Assembly (NCBI RefSeq): GCF_000975135.1
Contig: NZ_BBRF01000001.1
Span: 994,380 to 1,058,379, forward strand
DNA: 64,000 nt
Origin: Demequina aurantiaca
GTDB lineage: Bacteria > Actinomycetota > Actinomycetes > Actinomycetales > Demequinaceae
Reading direction: 5' to 3'
This document shows, piece after piece, positions 35,924 to 45,723 of this stretch. The notes beneath the pieces are model-generated. The model saw nothing but the letters and a program-made list of their open reading frames with translations, had not been told where the DNA came from and made no database searches. A program made the translations under genes and the position numbers. The stretch's first letter is position 1. Every line of letters begins with the position of its first letter.

Positions 35924-38347
35924 ATGAAGTTCGGACACTTTGACGATGACGCACGCGAGTACGTCATCACCACACCACACACTCCGTATCCGTGGATCAA
36001 CTATCTCGGATCGCAGGAGTTCTTCGGACTCATCTCCCACACCGGCGGCGGCTACTCGTTCTACCGTGACGCCAAGATGCGTCGCCTCACGCGGTACCGC
36101 TACAACAACACCCCCGTGGACTCCGGCGGACGCATCTTCTCCATCAACGACGGCGGCGACGTATGGAGCCCCGGCTACTTCCCGTACAAGGCAGAACTCG
36201 ACTTTTTCGAGACCCGCCATGGCATGGGTTACTCGCGCATCACCGGCTCGCGCGGTGGGCTCAAGGTCTCCACGCTGTTCTTTGTGCCCGTGGACATCAA
36301 CGCGGAGATCCACCAGGTCACCGTGACGAACGAATCCAATGCTGAGAAGTCAGTCACGCTCTTCAGCTTCGTCGAGTTCTGCCTGTGGAACGCCGAGGAT
36401 GACCAGACCAACTACCAGCGCAACCTCAACATCGGCGAGGTAGAGGTAGTCGATGGCAACATCTATCACAAGACCGAATACCGCGAGCGTCGCGACCACT
36501 TCGCCGTGTACGGCGTCAACGCGCCCATCGCGGGCTTCGACACTGACCGCGACACCTTCCTCGGCCACCAGAACGGTTTTGGCGAGGCGGAGGTGCCGGC
36601 TGCCGGCGCATCGGCGAACTCGCTTGCCTCGGGCTGGTACCCGATCGGCTCACACTCGCTCGACGTGACGCTGGCCCCCGGCGAGTCCAAGACCTACACG
36701 TTTACCCTGGGCTACCTGGAGAACCCCAAGGATGAGAAGTGGGAGTCCAAGGGCATCGTCAACAAGGCGCCCGCGTTGGAGTTGCTCGAGAAGTTCGACA
36801 CCAACGAGAAGACCGACGAGCAGTTCGCGAAGCTCAACTCCTACTGGGACCACCTGCTGGGCTCCTACACGGTGAGCTCGAACGACGAGAAGCTCGACCG
36901 CATGGTCAATATCTGGAACCAGTACCAGTCCATGGTGACGTACAACATGTCGCGCTCGGCCTCATACTTCGAGACCGGAATTGGCCGCGGCATGGGCTTC
37001 CGTGACTCCAACCAGGACCTGCTCGGGTTCGTGCACCTGGTGCCTGAGCGCGCCAAGGAGCGCATCATCGACATCGCGTCCACGCAGTTCGAGGACGGCA
37101 GCGCCTACCACCAGTACCAACCGCTCACCAAGCGTGGCAACAACGCGGTGGGCTCGGGCTTCAACGACGACCCCATGTGGCTGGTGCTCGGCACCGCGGC
37201 GTACATCAAGGAGACGGGCGACTACTCGATCCTCGATGTACCCACGCCGTTCGACAACGATCCCGCGACTGAGGTTCCGCTCATGGAGCACCTCAAGCGC
37301 TCGTTCGACCACGTGACGAACAACCTGGGCCCCCACGGCCTGCCGCTGATTGGTCGCGCTGACTGGAACGACTGCCTGAACCTGAACTGCTTCTCTGACA
37401 CTCCCGGTGAGTCCTTCCAGACCACGGAGAACCAGGCCGGAGGTGTCGCCGAGTCCGTGTTCATCGCGGGCATGTTTGTCGCCATTGGCCCCGACTACGT
37501 CGAGCTGGCTCGCCGTCGCGGTGACGATGCCGAAGCTGACCGCGCAGAGGCGGCCATTCAAACGATGCGCGAGGCCGTCATGGAGCACGGCTGGGACGGC
37601 GACTGGTTCCTACGGGCCTACGACTTCTACGGCAACAAGATTGGCAGCCACGAGAACGACGAGGCACAGATCTGGATCGAGCCGCAGGGCTACTGCATCA
37701 TGGGTGGCTTGGGTGTCGAGGACGGCCGCGCCATCAAGGCGCTGGACGCGACGCGCGAGCGCCTGAACACGCCTCACGGCATCGTGCTGCTGAACCCGGC
37801 CTTCACCGAATACAAGATCGAGCTGGGCGAGGTCTCCACGTACCCACCGGGCTACAAGGAGAACGCCGGCATCTTCTGCCACAACAACCCGTGGGTGATC
37901 ATCGCCGAGACCGTCGTGGGTCGCGCCGAGTATGCGTGGGAGTACTACAAGCAGATCGCCCCCGCGTATCGCGAGGAGATGTCCGAGGTTCACCAGCTCG
38001 AGCCGTACGTGTACGCGCAGATGATTGCCGGTAAGGACGCGTCGCGGCACGGCCAGGCCAAGAACTCGTGGCTGACCGGAACCGCCTCGTGGAACTTCGT
38101 GACTGTGTCGCAGTACTTGCTGGGTGTGCGCGCGGACTACGACGGCCTGGTCGTCGACCCGTGCATCGGAGCGGAGATCAACCGGTTCACCGTCAAGCGC
38201 CAGATCCGCGGCGCGGAGTACGTCATCAACGTGACGAACTCGGGCGGCAAGGGCGCCAAGCTCACCGTGGACGGCCAGGCCATCGACGGCACCACCGTGC
38301 CGTATGCGCCCGCCGGTTCGACCGTGGTGGTTGACGCGGTCGTCTAG
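35924..38347 (+). CDS. cbp: Cellobiose phosphorylase (GH94)
   Basis: The enzyme phosphorolyses cellobiose to glucose-1-phosphate and glucose in the cytosol, saving ATP. The protein has 807 residues. The N-terminus ([20 protein letters not shown]) and many inner blocks are nearly identical to the Cellulomonas gilvus enzyme as I recall it, including [14 protein letters not shown], [15 protein letters not shown] and [14 protein letters not shown], whose Asp483 matches the catalytic acid. ATG 35924 is chosen because GGGGAAGGG lies just upstream; the frame is open from 35909. No beta-glucan transporter is next to it, so cellobiose must enter by a system elsewhere. Confidence 0.96.
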   Translation: MKFGHFDDDAREYVITTPHTPYPWINYLGSQEFFGLISHTGGGYSFYRDAKMRRLTRYRYNNTPVDSGGRIFSINDGGDVWSPGYFPYKAELDFFETRHGMGYSRITGSRGGLKVSTLFFVPVDINAEIHQVTVTNESNAEKSVTLFSFVEFCLWNAEDDQTNYQRNLNIGEVEVVDGNIYHKTEYRERRDHFAVYGVNAPIAGFDTDRDTFLGHQNGFGEAEVPAAGASANSLASGWYPIGSHSLDVTLAPGESKTYTFTLGYLENPKDEKWESKGIVNKAPALELLEKFDTNEKTDEQFAKLNSYWDHLLGSYTVSSNDEKLDRMVNIWNQYQSMVTYNMSRSASYFETGIGRGMGFRDSNQDLLGFVHLVPERAKERIIDIASTQFEDGSAYHQYQPLTKRGNNAVGSGFNDDPMWLVLGTAAYIKETGDYSILDVPTPFDNDPATEVPLMEHLKRSFDHVTNNLGPHGLPLIGRADWNDCLNLNCFSDTPGESFQTTENQAGGVAESVFIAGMFVAIGPDYVELARRRGDDAEADRAEAAIQTMREAVMEHGWDGDWFLRAYDFYGNKIGSHENDEAQIWIEPQGYCIMGGLGVEDGRAIKALDATRERLNTPHGIVLLNPAFTEYKIELGEVSTYPPGYKENAGIFCHNNPWVIIAETVVGRAEYAWEYYKQIAPAYREEMSEVHQLEPYVYAQMIAGKDASRHGQAKNSWLTGTASWNFVTVSQYLLGVRADYDGLVVDPCIGAEINRFTVKRQIRGAEYVINVTNSGGKGAKLTVDGQAIDGTTVPYAPAGSTVVVDAVV

Positions 38348-38369
38348 CAACCCGTCGGCTCAAAGACGT

Positions 38370-38409
38370 AGCCGCCTGGCGCACCTCTCCATGGGTGAGC
38401 CAGGCGGCT
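38370..38409 (+). terminator. Terminator of cellobiose phosphorylase gene
   Basis: AGCCGCCTGGC and its complement surround an 18-nt loop 22 bp after the stop, followed by TTCTTTGTT. Confidence 0.85.
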
Positions 38410-38416
38410 TCTTTGT

Positions 38417-38476
38417 TCCTGCGCTTACATCTGCGCCCAAGATTGGCTGATTTTGCGCTCAGATGTAAGCGCAGGA
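38417..38476. repeat. Inverted repeat with perfect 17-bp arms
   Basis: TCCTGCGCTTACATCTG (38417-38433) is repeated as its exact complement at 38460-38476, around a 26-bp centre. It lies between two convergent genes, next to the terminator at 38370. On the minus strand it could terminate the DUF4349 gene, but it has no T-tract and is longer than needed. Confidence 0.75.
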
Positions 38477-38498
38477 GCCTTGGTGGGCGTTTGGTTGG

Positions 38499-39554
38499 CT
38501 ACTTGTCCTCGTCGGCCGATGCTGGCTTGGGGGCGTCCGATCCGGCGGCGTCGTATTGCTGGGGTGGTGCTCCAGCGTGAGCGTAAGCGGGAGTCTGGTG
38601 CTGGGGCTTCGCGGGTCGGCGAGCCCTGCGCGACCGTCCGGCGCGGATCAGGAGGAGGATCACGAGGGCGACGATTGCCGCCACCACGAGCCAGGGCAGT
38701 ACGACCCCGAGCACGATCAAAGCTCCGGAGAGGAACGCGACGAGCGCATTCCACCCGGACGCCAGGGCATCCCAGAAGTTTTGTGGCTCGTCATCCACGA
38801 TGACGATCGGCTCGGTGGTCAGAGACAGGTCGATGGTAGACATCGACACCAGGTCATTGAGCCCGCGCTGGCGCGCCTCGAGGCTCTCAAGCTCCGCTTG
38901 GCGGCTGTCCAGTTCGGCTTCCAGCTTGATGATGTCAGAGATGTCCTCGGCTTCCACCAGCAGGGCCTCGATGCGCGCCGTCGAGGCGCGCAGAGTTGAG
39001 ATCTGCGCCTCCAGGTCCGTCACCTGAGTGGTGACGTCGCTGGACTGGGTGCTGAACTCGTCCACCGTTCCGAGTTCGCGCAGGTCGTCGACCACTGCGT
39101 CGAGTTTGCTCGACGGGATCCGCATAGTGAGGTAGGCCGAGCCGCCGTTGAACTCGTCGGGTGCCGTCTCGCTACGGGCGTCGATACGCCCGCCCGAGCC
39201 CTGCACAATGCCTACCGCCTGGTCTGCGGCCGCGATCGGCGTCTCCACGGTCATGTACATGGAGCCGGTGACGATGACGGAGCGGTCGGTGGCCGACGTC
39301 TGAGTGATCTCGGAGCCGGGCATCTGAGCCATCTCAGAGTCGGGCGCTTGGGCCATGGACTCATCGATGTATGCGGCATCTGCTCCCGCTTCACCGCCCT
39401 CGAAGGTGCCTGCGGAGTCCTCGCTCGATGACGAACATCCGGTGAGTATCCCCGCCATGACGACGAGTGAGGTGAGGGCCCCGCCAATGCGAACGCGGCG
39501 CGACGGTGCGTGGGTGCGAGTGCTTGTCATGGTGTTCATAGTAGGGAGACGCAT
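38499..39554 (-). CDS. DUF4349 domain lipoprotein
   Basis: The protein has 351 residues if it starts at 39554; ATG 39539 is equally possible, and neither has a good ribosome site. The signal peptide ends in the lipobox LTGC. A DUF4349 region follows with a long coiled coil (about residues 180-225, heptads of Leu and Glu), then a membrane helix pair at about 265-305 and a basic, Pro-rich cytoplasmic tail. DUF4349 proteins are of unknown function. Confidence 0.85.
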   Translation of the reverse strand: MRLPTMNTMTSTRTHAPSRRVRIGGALTSLVVMAGILTGCSSSSEDSAGTFEGGEAGADAAYIDESMAQAPDSEMAQMPGSEITQTSATDRSVIVTGSMYMTVETPIAAADQAVGIVQGSGGRIDARSETAPDEFNGGSAYLTMRIPSSKLDAVVDDLRELGTVDEFSTQSSDVTTQVTDLEAQISTLRASTARIEALLVEAEDISDIIKLEAELDSRQAELESLEARQRGLNDLVSMSTIDLSLTTEPIVIVDDEPQNFWDALASGWNALVAFLSGALIVLGVVLPWLVVAAIVALVILLLIRAGRSRRARRPAKPQHQTPAYAHAGAPPQQYDAAGSDAPKPASADEDK

Positions 39555-39628
39555 GCCGACGCGAAAGCGTTGGGTGCAACTGTAATCATCCTGGTATCAG
39601 GGCTACCCAAAAAGTTATCGAAGGCGCT

Positions 39629-39656
39629 GCATCCAGATCGGTCACTGCGTCGGAAG
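39629..39656 (+). promoter_or_regulatory. Possible SigK-type promoter before the DUF4397 gene
   Basis: GCATCC (39629-39634) and CGGAAG (39651-39656), 16 bp apart, resemble the mycobacterial SigK pattern CCATCC/CCGAAT as I recall it. This would place the surface-protein gene under the sigma factor encoded downstream. The match is weak. Confidence 0.3.
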
Positions 39657-39709
39657 TACTTCATGAAGGCGGGTCACAACAACGTGACCCCCGGAATGGA
39701 GAAGGCAAG

Positions 39710-40534
39710 ATGCGCAAGACTATTTTCGCCTCACTTGCGGCGGGCACAGTGTTCGCCGCTGGACTTGGGGCACCCGCAATGGCTGTTGACGATGGCAAGG
39801 CGGAACTGTCAGTACTGCACGGCGTTCCCGACCTGACCGTCGACGTCTATGTGAACGGCGACCTCACGCTCGACGACTTCAAGCCCGGTGACATGGGCGG
39901 ACCGTTGCAGCTGGCGCCGGACACGTATTCGGTCGCCATCACTGCGGCCGATGCGGCAGACGACTCGGATCCCGTGCTCGGGCCTATTGACCTCGAACTT
40001 GAGGCGGACATGAGCTACACCGCAGTTGCTCACCTCGACGCGGACGCCAATCCCACCGCGACGCTCTTCACGAACGACATCTCGTCGGTCCCGTCCGGCA
40101 ATGGCCGCCTCACGGTCCGTCACGTCGCCGCGGCTCCCGCGGTCGACATCTGGGCCGATGGTGAGGTGCTGTTCAAGGACCTTTCCAACCCGAACGAGAT
40201 GATGGCCGACGTGCCCGCTGCGACGTATGAGGCGGCGGTCTCGCTCGCCGGCGAGAGCGACCCTGTCATTGGTCCGGCCGATGTGCCGATCGAGGATGGC
40301 GTCAACACCATCGTCTATGCGTGGGGCAGTGCGGCAGATGACAACCTCGCGCTCGCGGTGCAGACGGTTGATACTGCCACTGCTGGAGCGGCTCCCACCG
40401 CTGTCCAGGCCGGAACCTCGGGATTTGCCGACACCGGCTCCAACTCGACCGTCATCTGGACGGTGGGGATCATCGCGGCACTGGGGCTCGCAGGCTTTGG
40501 TGCAACCGCGGCGGTGGCGCGTAGCCGCCGCTAA
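39710..40534 (+). CDS. DUF4397 surface protein with sorting signal
   Basis: The protein has 274 residues. A signal peptide ends near APAMA (about residue 25). Two DUF4397 modules follow at about 30-120 and 122-215 (each with VRHV/VLHGVP then VDVYxNG/VDIWADG). The C-terminus has FADTG, a 20-residue hydrophobic helix and a basic end (ARSRR), the layout of a sortase substrate of the LAxTG type. GGAGAAGG precedes the ATG. The next gene is a class F sortase, which probably attaches this protein to the cell wall. Confidence 0.85.
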   Translation: MRKTIFASLAAGTVFAAGLGAPAMAVDDGKAELSVLHGVPDLTVDVYVNGDLTLDDFKPGDMGGPLQLAPDTYSVAITAADAADDSDPVLGPIDLELEADMSYTAVAHLDADANPTATLFTNDISSVPSGNGRLTVRHVAAAPAVDIWADGEVLFKDLSNPNEMMADVPAATYEAAVSLAGESDPVIGPADVPIEDGVNTIVYAWGSAADDNLALAVQTVDTATAGAAPTAVQAGTSGFADTGSNSTVIWTVGIIAALGLAGFGATAAVARSRR

Positions 40535-40568
40535 AGAGGACGTCACGTGGCTGTCGCGTGACACTCAC

Positions 40569-40606
40569 GGCAGGGGCGTCCCTCTCCCCCCGGGGGCGTC
40601 CCTGCC
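40569..40606 (+). terminator. Hairpin between DUF4397 gene and sortase
   Basis: GGCAGGG and CCCTGCC close a loop containing two copies of GGGGCGTCCCT-like sequence, 34 bp after the DUF4397 stop. It may be a partial terminator that lowers sortase expression relative to its substrate. Confidence 0.45.
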
Positions 40607-40715
40607 GCTCGCGTCGTCAGATGCGAGCCCACGCAGGGGGACTTACGAAGGGTGTGAGCAGGTGCGTGTTTCAACAGATCTCGCCCACCGCGGTAAGCGC
40701 GCGGTGGGAGGATCC

Positions 40716-41438
40716 ATGCGTTCTGCGGATCCCCGTCGCCTCGCCGTAGCCGTCTCAGGAGCGTTGATGATGGTCGCTTTGCTCGCGGGCTGTGCCACCA
40801 CGACGAGCGAGCGCTCGGGTGTCCCCAGCGCGATTGAGCGAGCGGCCACCTCTAGTCTGATGCCCCATGACAGCGGCGATGCGGCGGCAGGGACGGACTC
40901 CGGAGAGATCCCGAGCGTGGGAGCACCAGTCGTCGCGCCGCGGACCCCCGTGTACACCGCCGACCTCGACTACCTTGCCGAACAGCGCGACCAAGAACCG
41001 GTGCGCCTCACCGTCCCAGAACTCGGCATCGACATGGACGTCACCGACGTCGGACTCCTTCGCGACGGCACGCTCGAGATCCCCGAGACCGCAACGGTCG
41101 CCGGTTGGTACCGCGCCATGGCCGCCCCGGGGGCCGACGACGGAATCGCCCTTCTGGCTGCGCACGTGGATTCGCCCACTGGGCTGGGGCCGTTTGCTGC
41201 GCTCAAGGACGTGAGCGAGGGCGCCGAGGTGGATGTGGGGCTTGAGGACGGCGCCACGGCGCGCTACCGGGTTGCGGCCGTTGAGCAGACATCCAAGGAC
41301 ACTGTGGACTTTGAACGCATCCTGGACGGCTCGCTGGGCCATCACCTCGTGTTGGTCACGTGTGGAGGGGAATTTAATTGGAATACTCGTCATTACGATG
41401 ACAATGTGATTGTCTGGGCGGAGCGGATCAATGACTAG
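40716..41438 (+). CDS. Class F sortase
   Basis: The protein has 240 residues. A short membrane or lipoprotein-like N-terminus (LLAGC) precedes the sortase beta-barrel. The catalytic residues are His150 (AAHVD), Cys216 (VTCGG) and Arg225 (TRHYDDN). Class F sortases are found in Actinobacteria and act as transpeptidases on LPxTG-like signals. ATG 40716 is chosen because GGGAGG lies 4 nt upstream; GTG 40662 is possible. It lies between its probable substrate and a sigma/anti-sigma pair. Confidence 0.9.
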   Translation: MRSADPRRLAVAVSGALMMVALLAGCATTTSERSGVPSAIERAATSSLMPHDSGDAAAGTDSGEIPSVGAPVVAPRTPVYTADLDYLAEQRDQEPVRLTVPELGIDMDVTDVGLLRDGTLEIPETATVAGWYRAMAAPGADDGIALLAAHVDSPTGLGPFAALKDVSEGAEVDVGLEDGATARYRVAAVEQTSKDTVDFERILDGSLGHHLVLVTCGGEFNWNTRHYDDNVIVWAERIND

Positions 41439-41479
41439 CTGCGCGCGGGACAGTCGGTTCAATTCAGGGGGTTACGCGG

Positions 41480-42079
41480 ATGGTTTCACAGCCGCCCAAC
41501 GACGGCCCCGCTGATGAGCGCCCGGACTACCTACCCGCCGACAACGTCACAGCGGACGATGCTGGGATTGCCTTTGCCGCAGGAGCGGAAGGATCGCTGG
41601 AACGCGTCTATCGCGACGCATCGGCGCTGGTCTACACGCTCGCTGTGCGCGCCCTCGGGGACCCTCACGAGGCGGAAGACGTGACACAGCAAACATTCGT
41701 CTCCGCGTGGCGTGCTCGCGACACGTTCGACCCGTCGCGCGGCGAGGTCCGCGGATGGGTCGTGGGAATCGCCCGTCGCCGCATCGCAGACGCCCTCGAC
41801 AAGCGCCGTCGCGAGAACCGCAAGGTGGATGCCGTGCGTTCTGTCGTCGAGGACTCGTCGAGCCTGGATGCAGAACTTGACCAGGTGCTTTTGTCCTATG
41901 AGCTCGAGACGCTGGGGGACCCGCGACGCACCATCATGGCGCTCGCGTTCGTCGACGGCCAGACTCACGAGCAGATCTCGGAGCAGCTCGAAATGCCGCT
42001 GGGGACAGTGAAGAGCCATATACGCCGTAGCCTCATAACGTTGCGCAACCGCTGGGAGGTGTCCGATGTCGCATCTTGA
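41480..42079 (+). CDS. ECF sigma factor, SigK-like
   Basis: The protein has 199 residues. Region 2 contains LGDPHEAEDVTQQTFVSAWRARD (shortened: AEDVTQQTFVSAW), and region 4 contains TIMALAFVDGQTHEQIS and GTVKSHIRRSL. It starts at ATG after AGGGGG. Its last 14 nt overlap the next gene, whose product is an RskA-like anti-sigma factor, as in mycobacterial sigK-rskA. It probably controls surface genes including those just upstream. Confidence 0.92.
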   Translation: MVSQPPNDGPADERPDYLPADNVTADDAGIAFAAGAEGSLERVYRDASALVYTLAVRALGDPHEAEDVTQQTFVSAWRARDTFDPSRGEVRGWVVGIARRRIADALDKRRRENRKVDAVRSVVEDSSSLDAELDQVLLSYELETLGDPRRTIMALAFVDGQTHEQISEQLEMPLGTVKSHIRRSLITLRNRWEVSDVAS

Positions 42080-42929
42080 TGACGAGGCCGTCGCCAGCCT
42101 CGCGGTCGGGGACGACCAGGACGCCACGGCGGCAATCCACGCCGCCGAATGTCCGGAGTGCACGGAGAGAGTCGAGCACATGCGCACCCTCGCGGACCGC
42201 ATTGGCGCCCTTGGCCGCACCTCCGGAATGTTGACGCCCCCAGATCGCGTGTGGGAGCAGATTGCCAACGAGCTCGGCGACGAGCTCCTCGCCGGATCCG
42301 CTGCGGAGGTACCGCCCGCGACCGGAGTGACCAACCTGCCCGTCGCCGGTGGGGACGACCGCACGGAACAAGCCACGGCATCGGCCGATGCTACGGAGGA
42401 CTTCATCACGGACCTTTCCTCGCGCAGGGATGCACAGGCGGAGTCGCGCGGCGAGCCCGGCGCCGAGGGTGCTCACGCGAGCCACCGGAGTTACACCCCC
42501 TGGCTGATTGGCGTCGCCGCAGGTGTCGTGGGTGTGGTCGTAGGCGGCGGCATCGTCGCCGGTATTCTGGACAATTCCGACCCCACCGGGAGCATCATCG
42601 CGCAGGCCGCGCTGACTGATCTCGCAACCGAGGCCGACGCCGGCACCGCGCGCGTCGAGACGCTCGACGACGGCCGCGAGGTGCTCGTGGTGGACACCAC
42701 GACGGACTTTGAGGACGTCTCCGACGGCTACCTCGAGGTGTGGCTCATCGACCCGAACATCGAGGGCATGGTCAGCCTGGGGCACCTCACCCAGGCTAAC
42801 GAGGAGTTCGTCATCCCCAATGGCTACTCCGTGGCGGCGTTCCCGATCGTGGACATCTCCGTGGAACCGCTGGACGGCGTGCCGACGCACAGCGGCGACT
42901 CGGTCACGCGCGGAGTGCTGGAGTCCTAG
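42066..42929 (+). CDS. RskA-like anti-sigma factor
   Basis: The protein has 287 residues. The N-terminal zinc-type anti-sigma domain has HAAECPEC. One membrane helix lies at about 142-163 (TPWLIGVAAGVVGVVVGGG), and an outer RskA domain follows (GREVLVVDTTTDFEDV, YLEVWLIDPN). It holds the preceding sigma factor at the membrane until proteolysis. It overlaps the sigma gene by 14 nt, so the two are co-translated. Confidence 0.92.
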   Translation: MSHLDDEAVASLAVGDDQDATAAIHAAECPECTERVEHMRTLADRIGALGRTSGMLTPPDRVWEQIANELGDELLAGSAAEVPPATGVTNLPVAGGDDRTEQATASADATEDFITDLSSRRDAQAESRGEPGAEGAHASHRSYTPWLIGVAAGVVGVVVGGGIVAGILDNSDPTGSIIAQAALTDLATEADAGTARVETLDDGREVLVVDTTTDFEDVSDGYLEVWLIDPNIEGMVSLGHLTQANEEFVIPNGYSVAAFPIVDISVEPLDGVPTHSGDSVTRGVLES

Positions 42930-42962
42930 GAGCCGGGCGCACCAGGTTGGACTGGGTGCTAC

Positions 42963-43628
42963 CTACGGGCGCTGTGCGAAGCGCTCGAGCAGCTCGCCGT
43001 CGCCCGCCACCACCAGCAGGTCGTCGGAGTTAACCACGGTGTCCGGGCCGGAGTACTCGAAGTCGCGCCCGGGGCTCTTGACGCCAATGACACGGACGCC
43101 ATACTTCTCCGTCAGATCCATCTGATCGAGAGTGAAGCCGTGCGTTTCCTTTGGCGGGCGCATCTTGACGACCGTAAAACCGTCCTCGACCTCGATGTAG
43201 TCAAGCATCTTGCCCCCAACGGAGTGGGCCACTCGGGCGCCGGCTGAGGACTCGGGAAGAACCACATGGTGGGCGCCGATGCGTCGCAGAATGCGCTCGT
43301 GCTCGTCGCTGATGGCCTTGGCCCAGATCTCTGGCATGCCAATGTCGACCAGGTTTCCGGTGATCAGCACGGAGGCCTCAAGTGACGTACCGACTCCTAC
43401 GACGGCCGCGGCGAATTCGCGGGCGCCCATCTGCTCGAGGGCGCGGGGGTCAGTCGCATCGGCCTCGACGACCGGCAGACGTTTGGACCAGCGCTCGACG
43501 AGATCCGCGTCGCGTTCGACAGCGAGCACCTCGACGTCCATGGTGTCCAACGTGTCCGCGAGCGCAGAACCAAAGCGGCCCAGTCCGATGACCAGGACGC
43601 CGGAGGCGGAGGAGGCCTTGTTAGCCAA
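42963..43628 (-). CDS. trkA: Potassium uptake regulatory subunit (TrkA/KtrA)
   Basis: The protein has 221 residues. An RCK N-terminal Rossmann domain with VIGLGRFGSALA binds nucleotide, and the TrkA-C domain covers the last 80 residues. It gates the TrkH/KtrB channel encoded just upstream. The start overlaps the end of that gene by 8 nt. Confidence 0.93.
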   Translation of the reverse strand: MANKASSASGVLVIGLGRFGSALADTLDTMDVEVLAVERDADLVERWSKRLPVVEADATDPRALEQMGAREFAAAVVGVGTSLEASVLITGNLVDIGMPEIWAKAISDEHERILRRIGAHHVVLPESSAGARVAHSVGGKMLDYIEVEDGFTVVKMRPPKETHGFTLDQMDLTEKYGVRVIGVKSPGRDFEYSGPDTVVNSDDLLVVAGDGELLERFAQRP

Positions 43629-44994
43629 TGAGGGGCCTTTCTGAGGGGTACCGAATGACGCGGCGCTGCTTATTCAACGCTAGCGCAGCCGCGATGGTGA
43701 GCGAGCCCACACGACCGATGTACATCATGATCACCAGGGTCGTCTTGGCGTCGTCGGGCAGCGAGCCGGTGATGCCGGTGCTGAGCCCGCACGTGGCATA
43801 GGCGGAGACGACCTCGTACAGCGATCTATCGAGCGGGATGTCCGTCTGTGCCATGAAGACTCCCGTGCCGACGATCACGACCGAGAGACCGACGATCGTG
43901 ATCGCGACCGCCGCACGCAGCACCTCGGTGCCGATGCGCTTGCCGAAGGCCTCCATGTCGCGACGGCCTCGCGCCTCGGCCCAGATCGCGAGCAGCAGCA
44001 CGGCCAGGGTCGTCACCCGGATGCCGCCGGCGGTGGAGCCCGAGCCGCCACCGATGAACATCAGGACGTCCTCGAGTAGCCAGGTCTGTTCTCGCGCCTG
44101 TGAGATGTCGAACGACGCGAAGCCGCCAGATCTCTGGTTGATGGACTGGAAGAAGATTCTCGCCACCGTCTCGTGTGTGGCGGCATCGCCAAGGGTGGCG
44201 GGGTTGGACCATTCGAGGATGGCGAGCATGCCGGCGGAAACCAGGGCCAGGACCGCCACCATGATGAGCGTCAGCTTGGTGTGAAGGGACCAGGACTTGG
44301 GTCGCCGCCATCCGCGAATCAGGTTGAGGTAGACGGGGTAGCCGAGCGCGCCAACCAAGACTCCAAGTCCAAGCGGGATCAGCACCCAGAAGTCGTTCAC
44401 GAAGGGGTAGAGCCCCTCGGGGTCCGGGGAGAAGCCGGCATTGTTGAACGCCGAGATGCCGTAGAAGATCGAATACCCGGCGGAGCGTCCCAGCCCGTAG
44501 TCGAGCGTGAGGAAGCGCGGAAACAGCACCAGCGCGATGGTGAATTCGATCGAGAACGAGATGATCACCACGGTGCGCAGTAGCGAGCGCAGGTCACCGA
44601 GGCCGCTGGCGCGGGCCTCGCCGGCCGCGAGAAGGCGCTGGGTGAGGCCGATCCGCCGCGAGACGGCGAGACCGACCAGCGACGCCAGGGTCATGATTCC
44701 CAGGCCACCGATCTTGATGCCCGCCGCGATGATCGCCAGACCCCACCCCGACCAGTAGCTGCCGGTGTTGACCGTGGTCAGGCCGGTCACGCAGACGGCG
44801 GAGGTGGCGGTGAACAGCGCGTCGATGAAGGGCGCGCGATGACCAGAGGTGGTGGCGGCGGGTAGCGACAGCAGCCCGGTGAAGATCAGAATGACGGCGC
44901 CAAAGGTGATGAGCGTGAGGCGTGCGGGTGCGGCAAGGGCGACGCGGTCGATCCATTCTCCGACCGATGCGCGCGCGTTGCTCAGCGTGCTCAT
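43621..44994 (-). CDS. trkH: Potassium uptake channel subunit (TrkH/KtrB)
   Basis: The protein has 457 residues. Four M1-P-M2 repeats are recognisable, with the selectivity segments around TSAVCVTGLTTV, ISAFNNAGFS, QRSGGFASFD and AYATCGLSTGITG. It moves potassium, with sodium or protons as driving force. AAAGGAGG precedes the start. It is the first gene of a two-gene unit. Confidence 0.94.
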   Translation of the reverse strand: MSTLSNARASVGEWIDRVALAAPARLTLITFGAVILIFTGLLSLPAATTSGHRAPFIDALFTATSAVCVTGLTTVNTGSYWSGWGLAIIAAGIKIGGLGIMTLASLVGLAVSRRIGLTQRLLAAGEARASGLGDLRSLLRTVVIISFSIEFTIALVLFPRFLTLDYGLGRSAGYSIFYGISAFNNAGFSPDPEGLYPFVNDFWVLIPLGLGVLVGALGYPVYLNLIRGWRRPKSWSLHTKLTLIMVAVLALVSAGMLAILEWSNPATLGDAATHETVARIFFQSINQRSGGFASFDISQAREQTWLLEDVLMFIGGGSGSTAGGIRVTTLAVLLLAIWAEARGRRDMEAFGKRIGTEVLRAAVAITIVGLSVVIVGTGVFMAQTDIPLDRSLYEVVSAYATCGLSTGITGSLPDDAKTTLVIMMYIGRVGSLTIAAALALNKQRRVIRYPSERPLIG

Positions 44995-45170
44995 GCGCCT
45001 CCTTTGCGGCCCGTGATAGACCGCCTACCTACTTAGGTTGCCACCACTTGGTGTCCCCTTATGACTCATCGGCACGTTCTCTCATCTTCACAACTGTCAC
45101 TTCTGCCCCTACAGTAGAAGGAGCAACCGGCCGATAGACCGGCTGATTGCTGAGAGGGAGAAACTTAGAC

Positions 45171-45410
45171 ATGGCTGACAACGGCTCATCGCGCACAACC
45201 TTTTTGACCGTCGCCGAGGTGGCGGACATGCTGCGCGTCTCGCGCATGACCGTTTACCGCTGGGTACACGCGGGAGAAATCCCCGCTGTGCGCTTCGGTC
45301 GGTCCTTCCGAGTGCCCCAGCAGGCGGTCGAAACCTTCATGGAGCAGGCCGCCCTCCAAGGCGGATTTGTGGCCGAAGATGACGATCGGTCCTCCGGCGC
45401 GGTAGGCTAG
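45171..45410 (+). CDS. bldC: BldC-like MerR-type DNA-binding protein
   Basis: The protein has 79 residues. It is a single winged helix-turn-helix: [21 protein letters not shown] followed by the wing [15 protein letters not shown]. It closely matches BldC-type small MerR regulators, which in Streptomyces delay development and are widespread in Actinobacteria. GAGAGGGAG lies 12 nt before the start. The bS22 gene follows, a conserved actinobacterial neighbourhood. Confidence 0.88.
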   Translation: MADNGSSRTTFLTVAEVADMLRVSRMTVYRWVHAGEIPAVRFGRSFRVPQQAVETFMEQAALQGGFVAEDDDRSSGAVG

Positions 45411-45496
45411 GTAACCGTCTGTCGCGTCCAGCGCGTTCTGGACGCTCGTGTGTGGTCACATGCACGCAAGCTTTTCCAACAATCAAGGTAGGTTCC

Positions 45497-45595
45497 GTGG
45501 GTTCCGTTATCAAGAAGCGCCGCAAGCGTATGTCGAAGAAGAAGCACCGCAAGCTGCTTCGCAAGACTCGCCACCAGCGTCGCAATAAGAAGTAG
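45497..45595 (+). CDS. Small ribosomal protein bS22 (AURKAIP1/COX24 domain)
   Basis: The protein has 32 residues. It is almost entirely Lys and Arg: [20 protein letters not shown] near the start and a terminal RRNKK. The sequence matches the tiny 30S protein bS22 described in mycobacterial ribosomes. It starts at GTG with AAGGTAGG upstream. It is too short for most gene finders. Confidence 0.95.
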   Translation: MGSVIKKRRKRMSKKKHRKLLRKTRHQRRNKK

Positions 45596-45624
45596 TAGCA
45601 GGGTCTATACCCCTGCAATCAGGC

Positions 45625-45656
45625 AAGCCCGTGTCACCGTCTGGTGGCGCGGGCTT
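45625..45656 (+). terminator. Terminator after the bS22 gene
   Basis: AAGCCCG and CGGGCTT close an inner CACC/GGTG stem, followed by TGTC. A smaller hairpin GCAGGG/CCCTGC lies just before it at about 45598-45616. Confidence 0.75.
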
Positions 45657-45723
45657 TGTCATGTGCGCAGTGGAGCGGCCGCCCCAACCCAGCCGCCCCA
45701 ACCCAGACCCAACCCAGCATCGG

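Noticed and set aside
44995..45170. Possible c-di-AMP (ydaO) riboswitch before the potassium channel gene
   Set aside because: The gap is 176 bp, lacks the conserved ydaO blocks and carries only a normal ribosome site close to the start.
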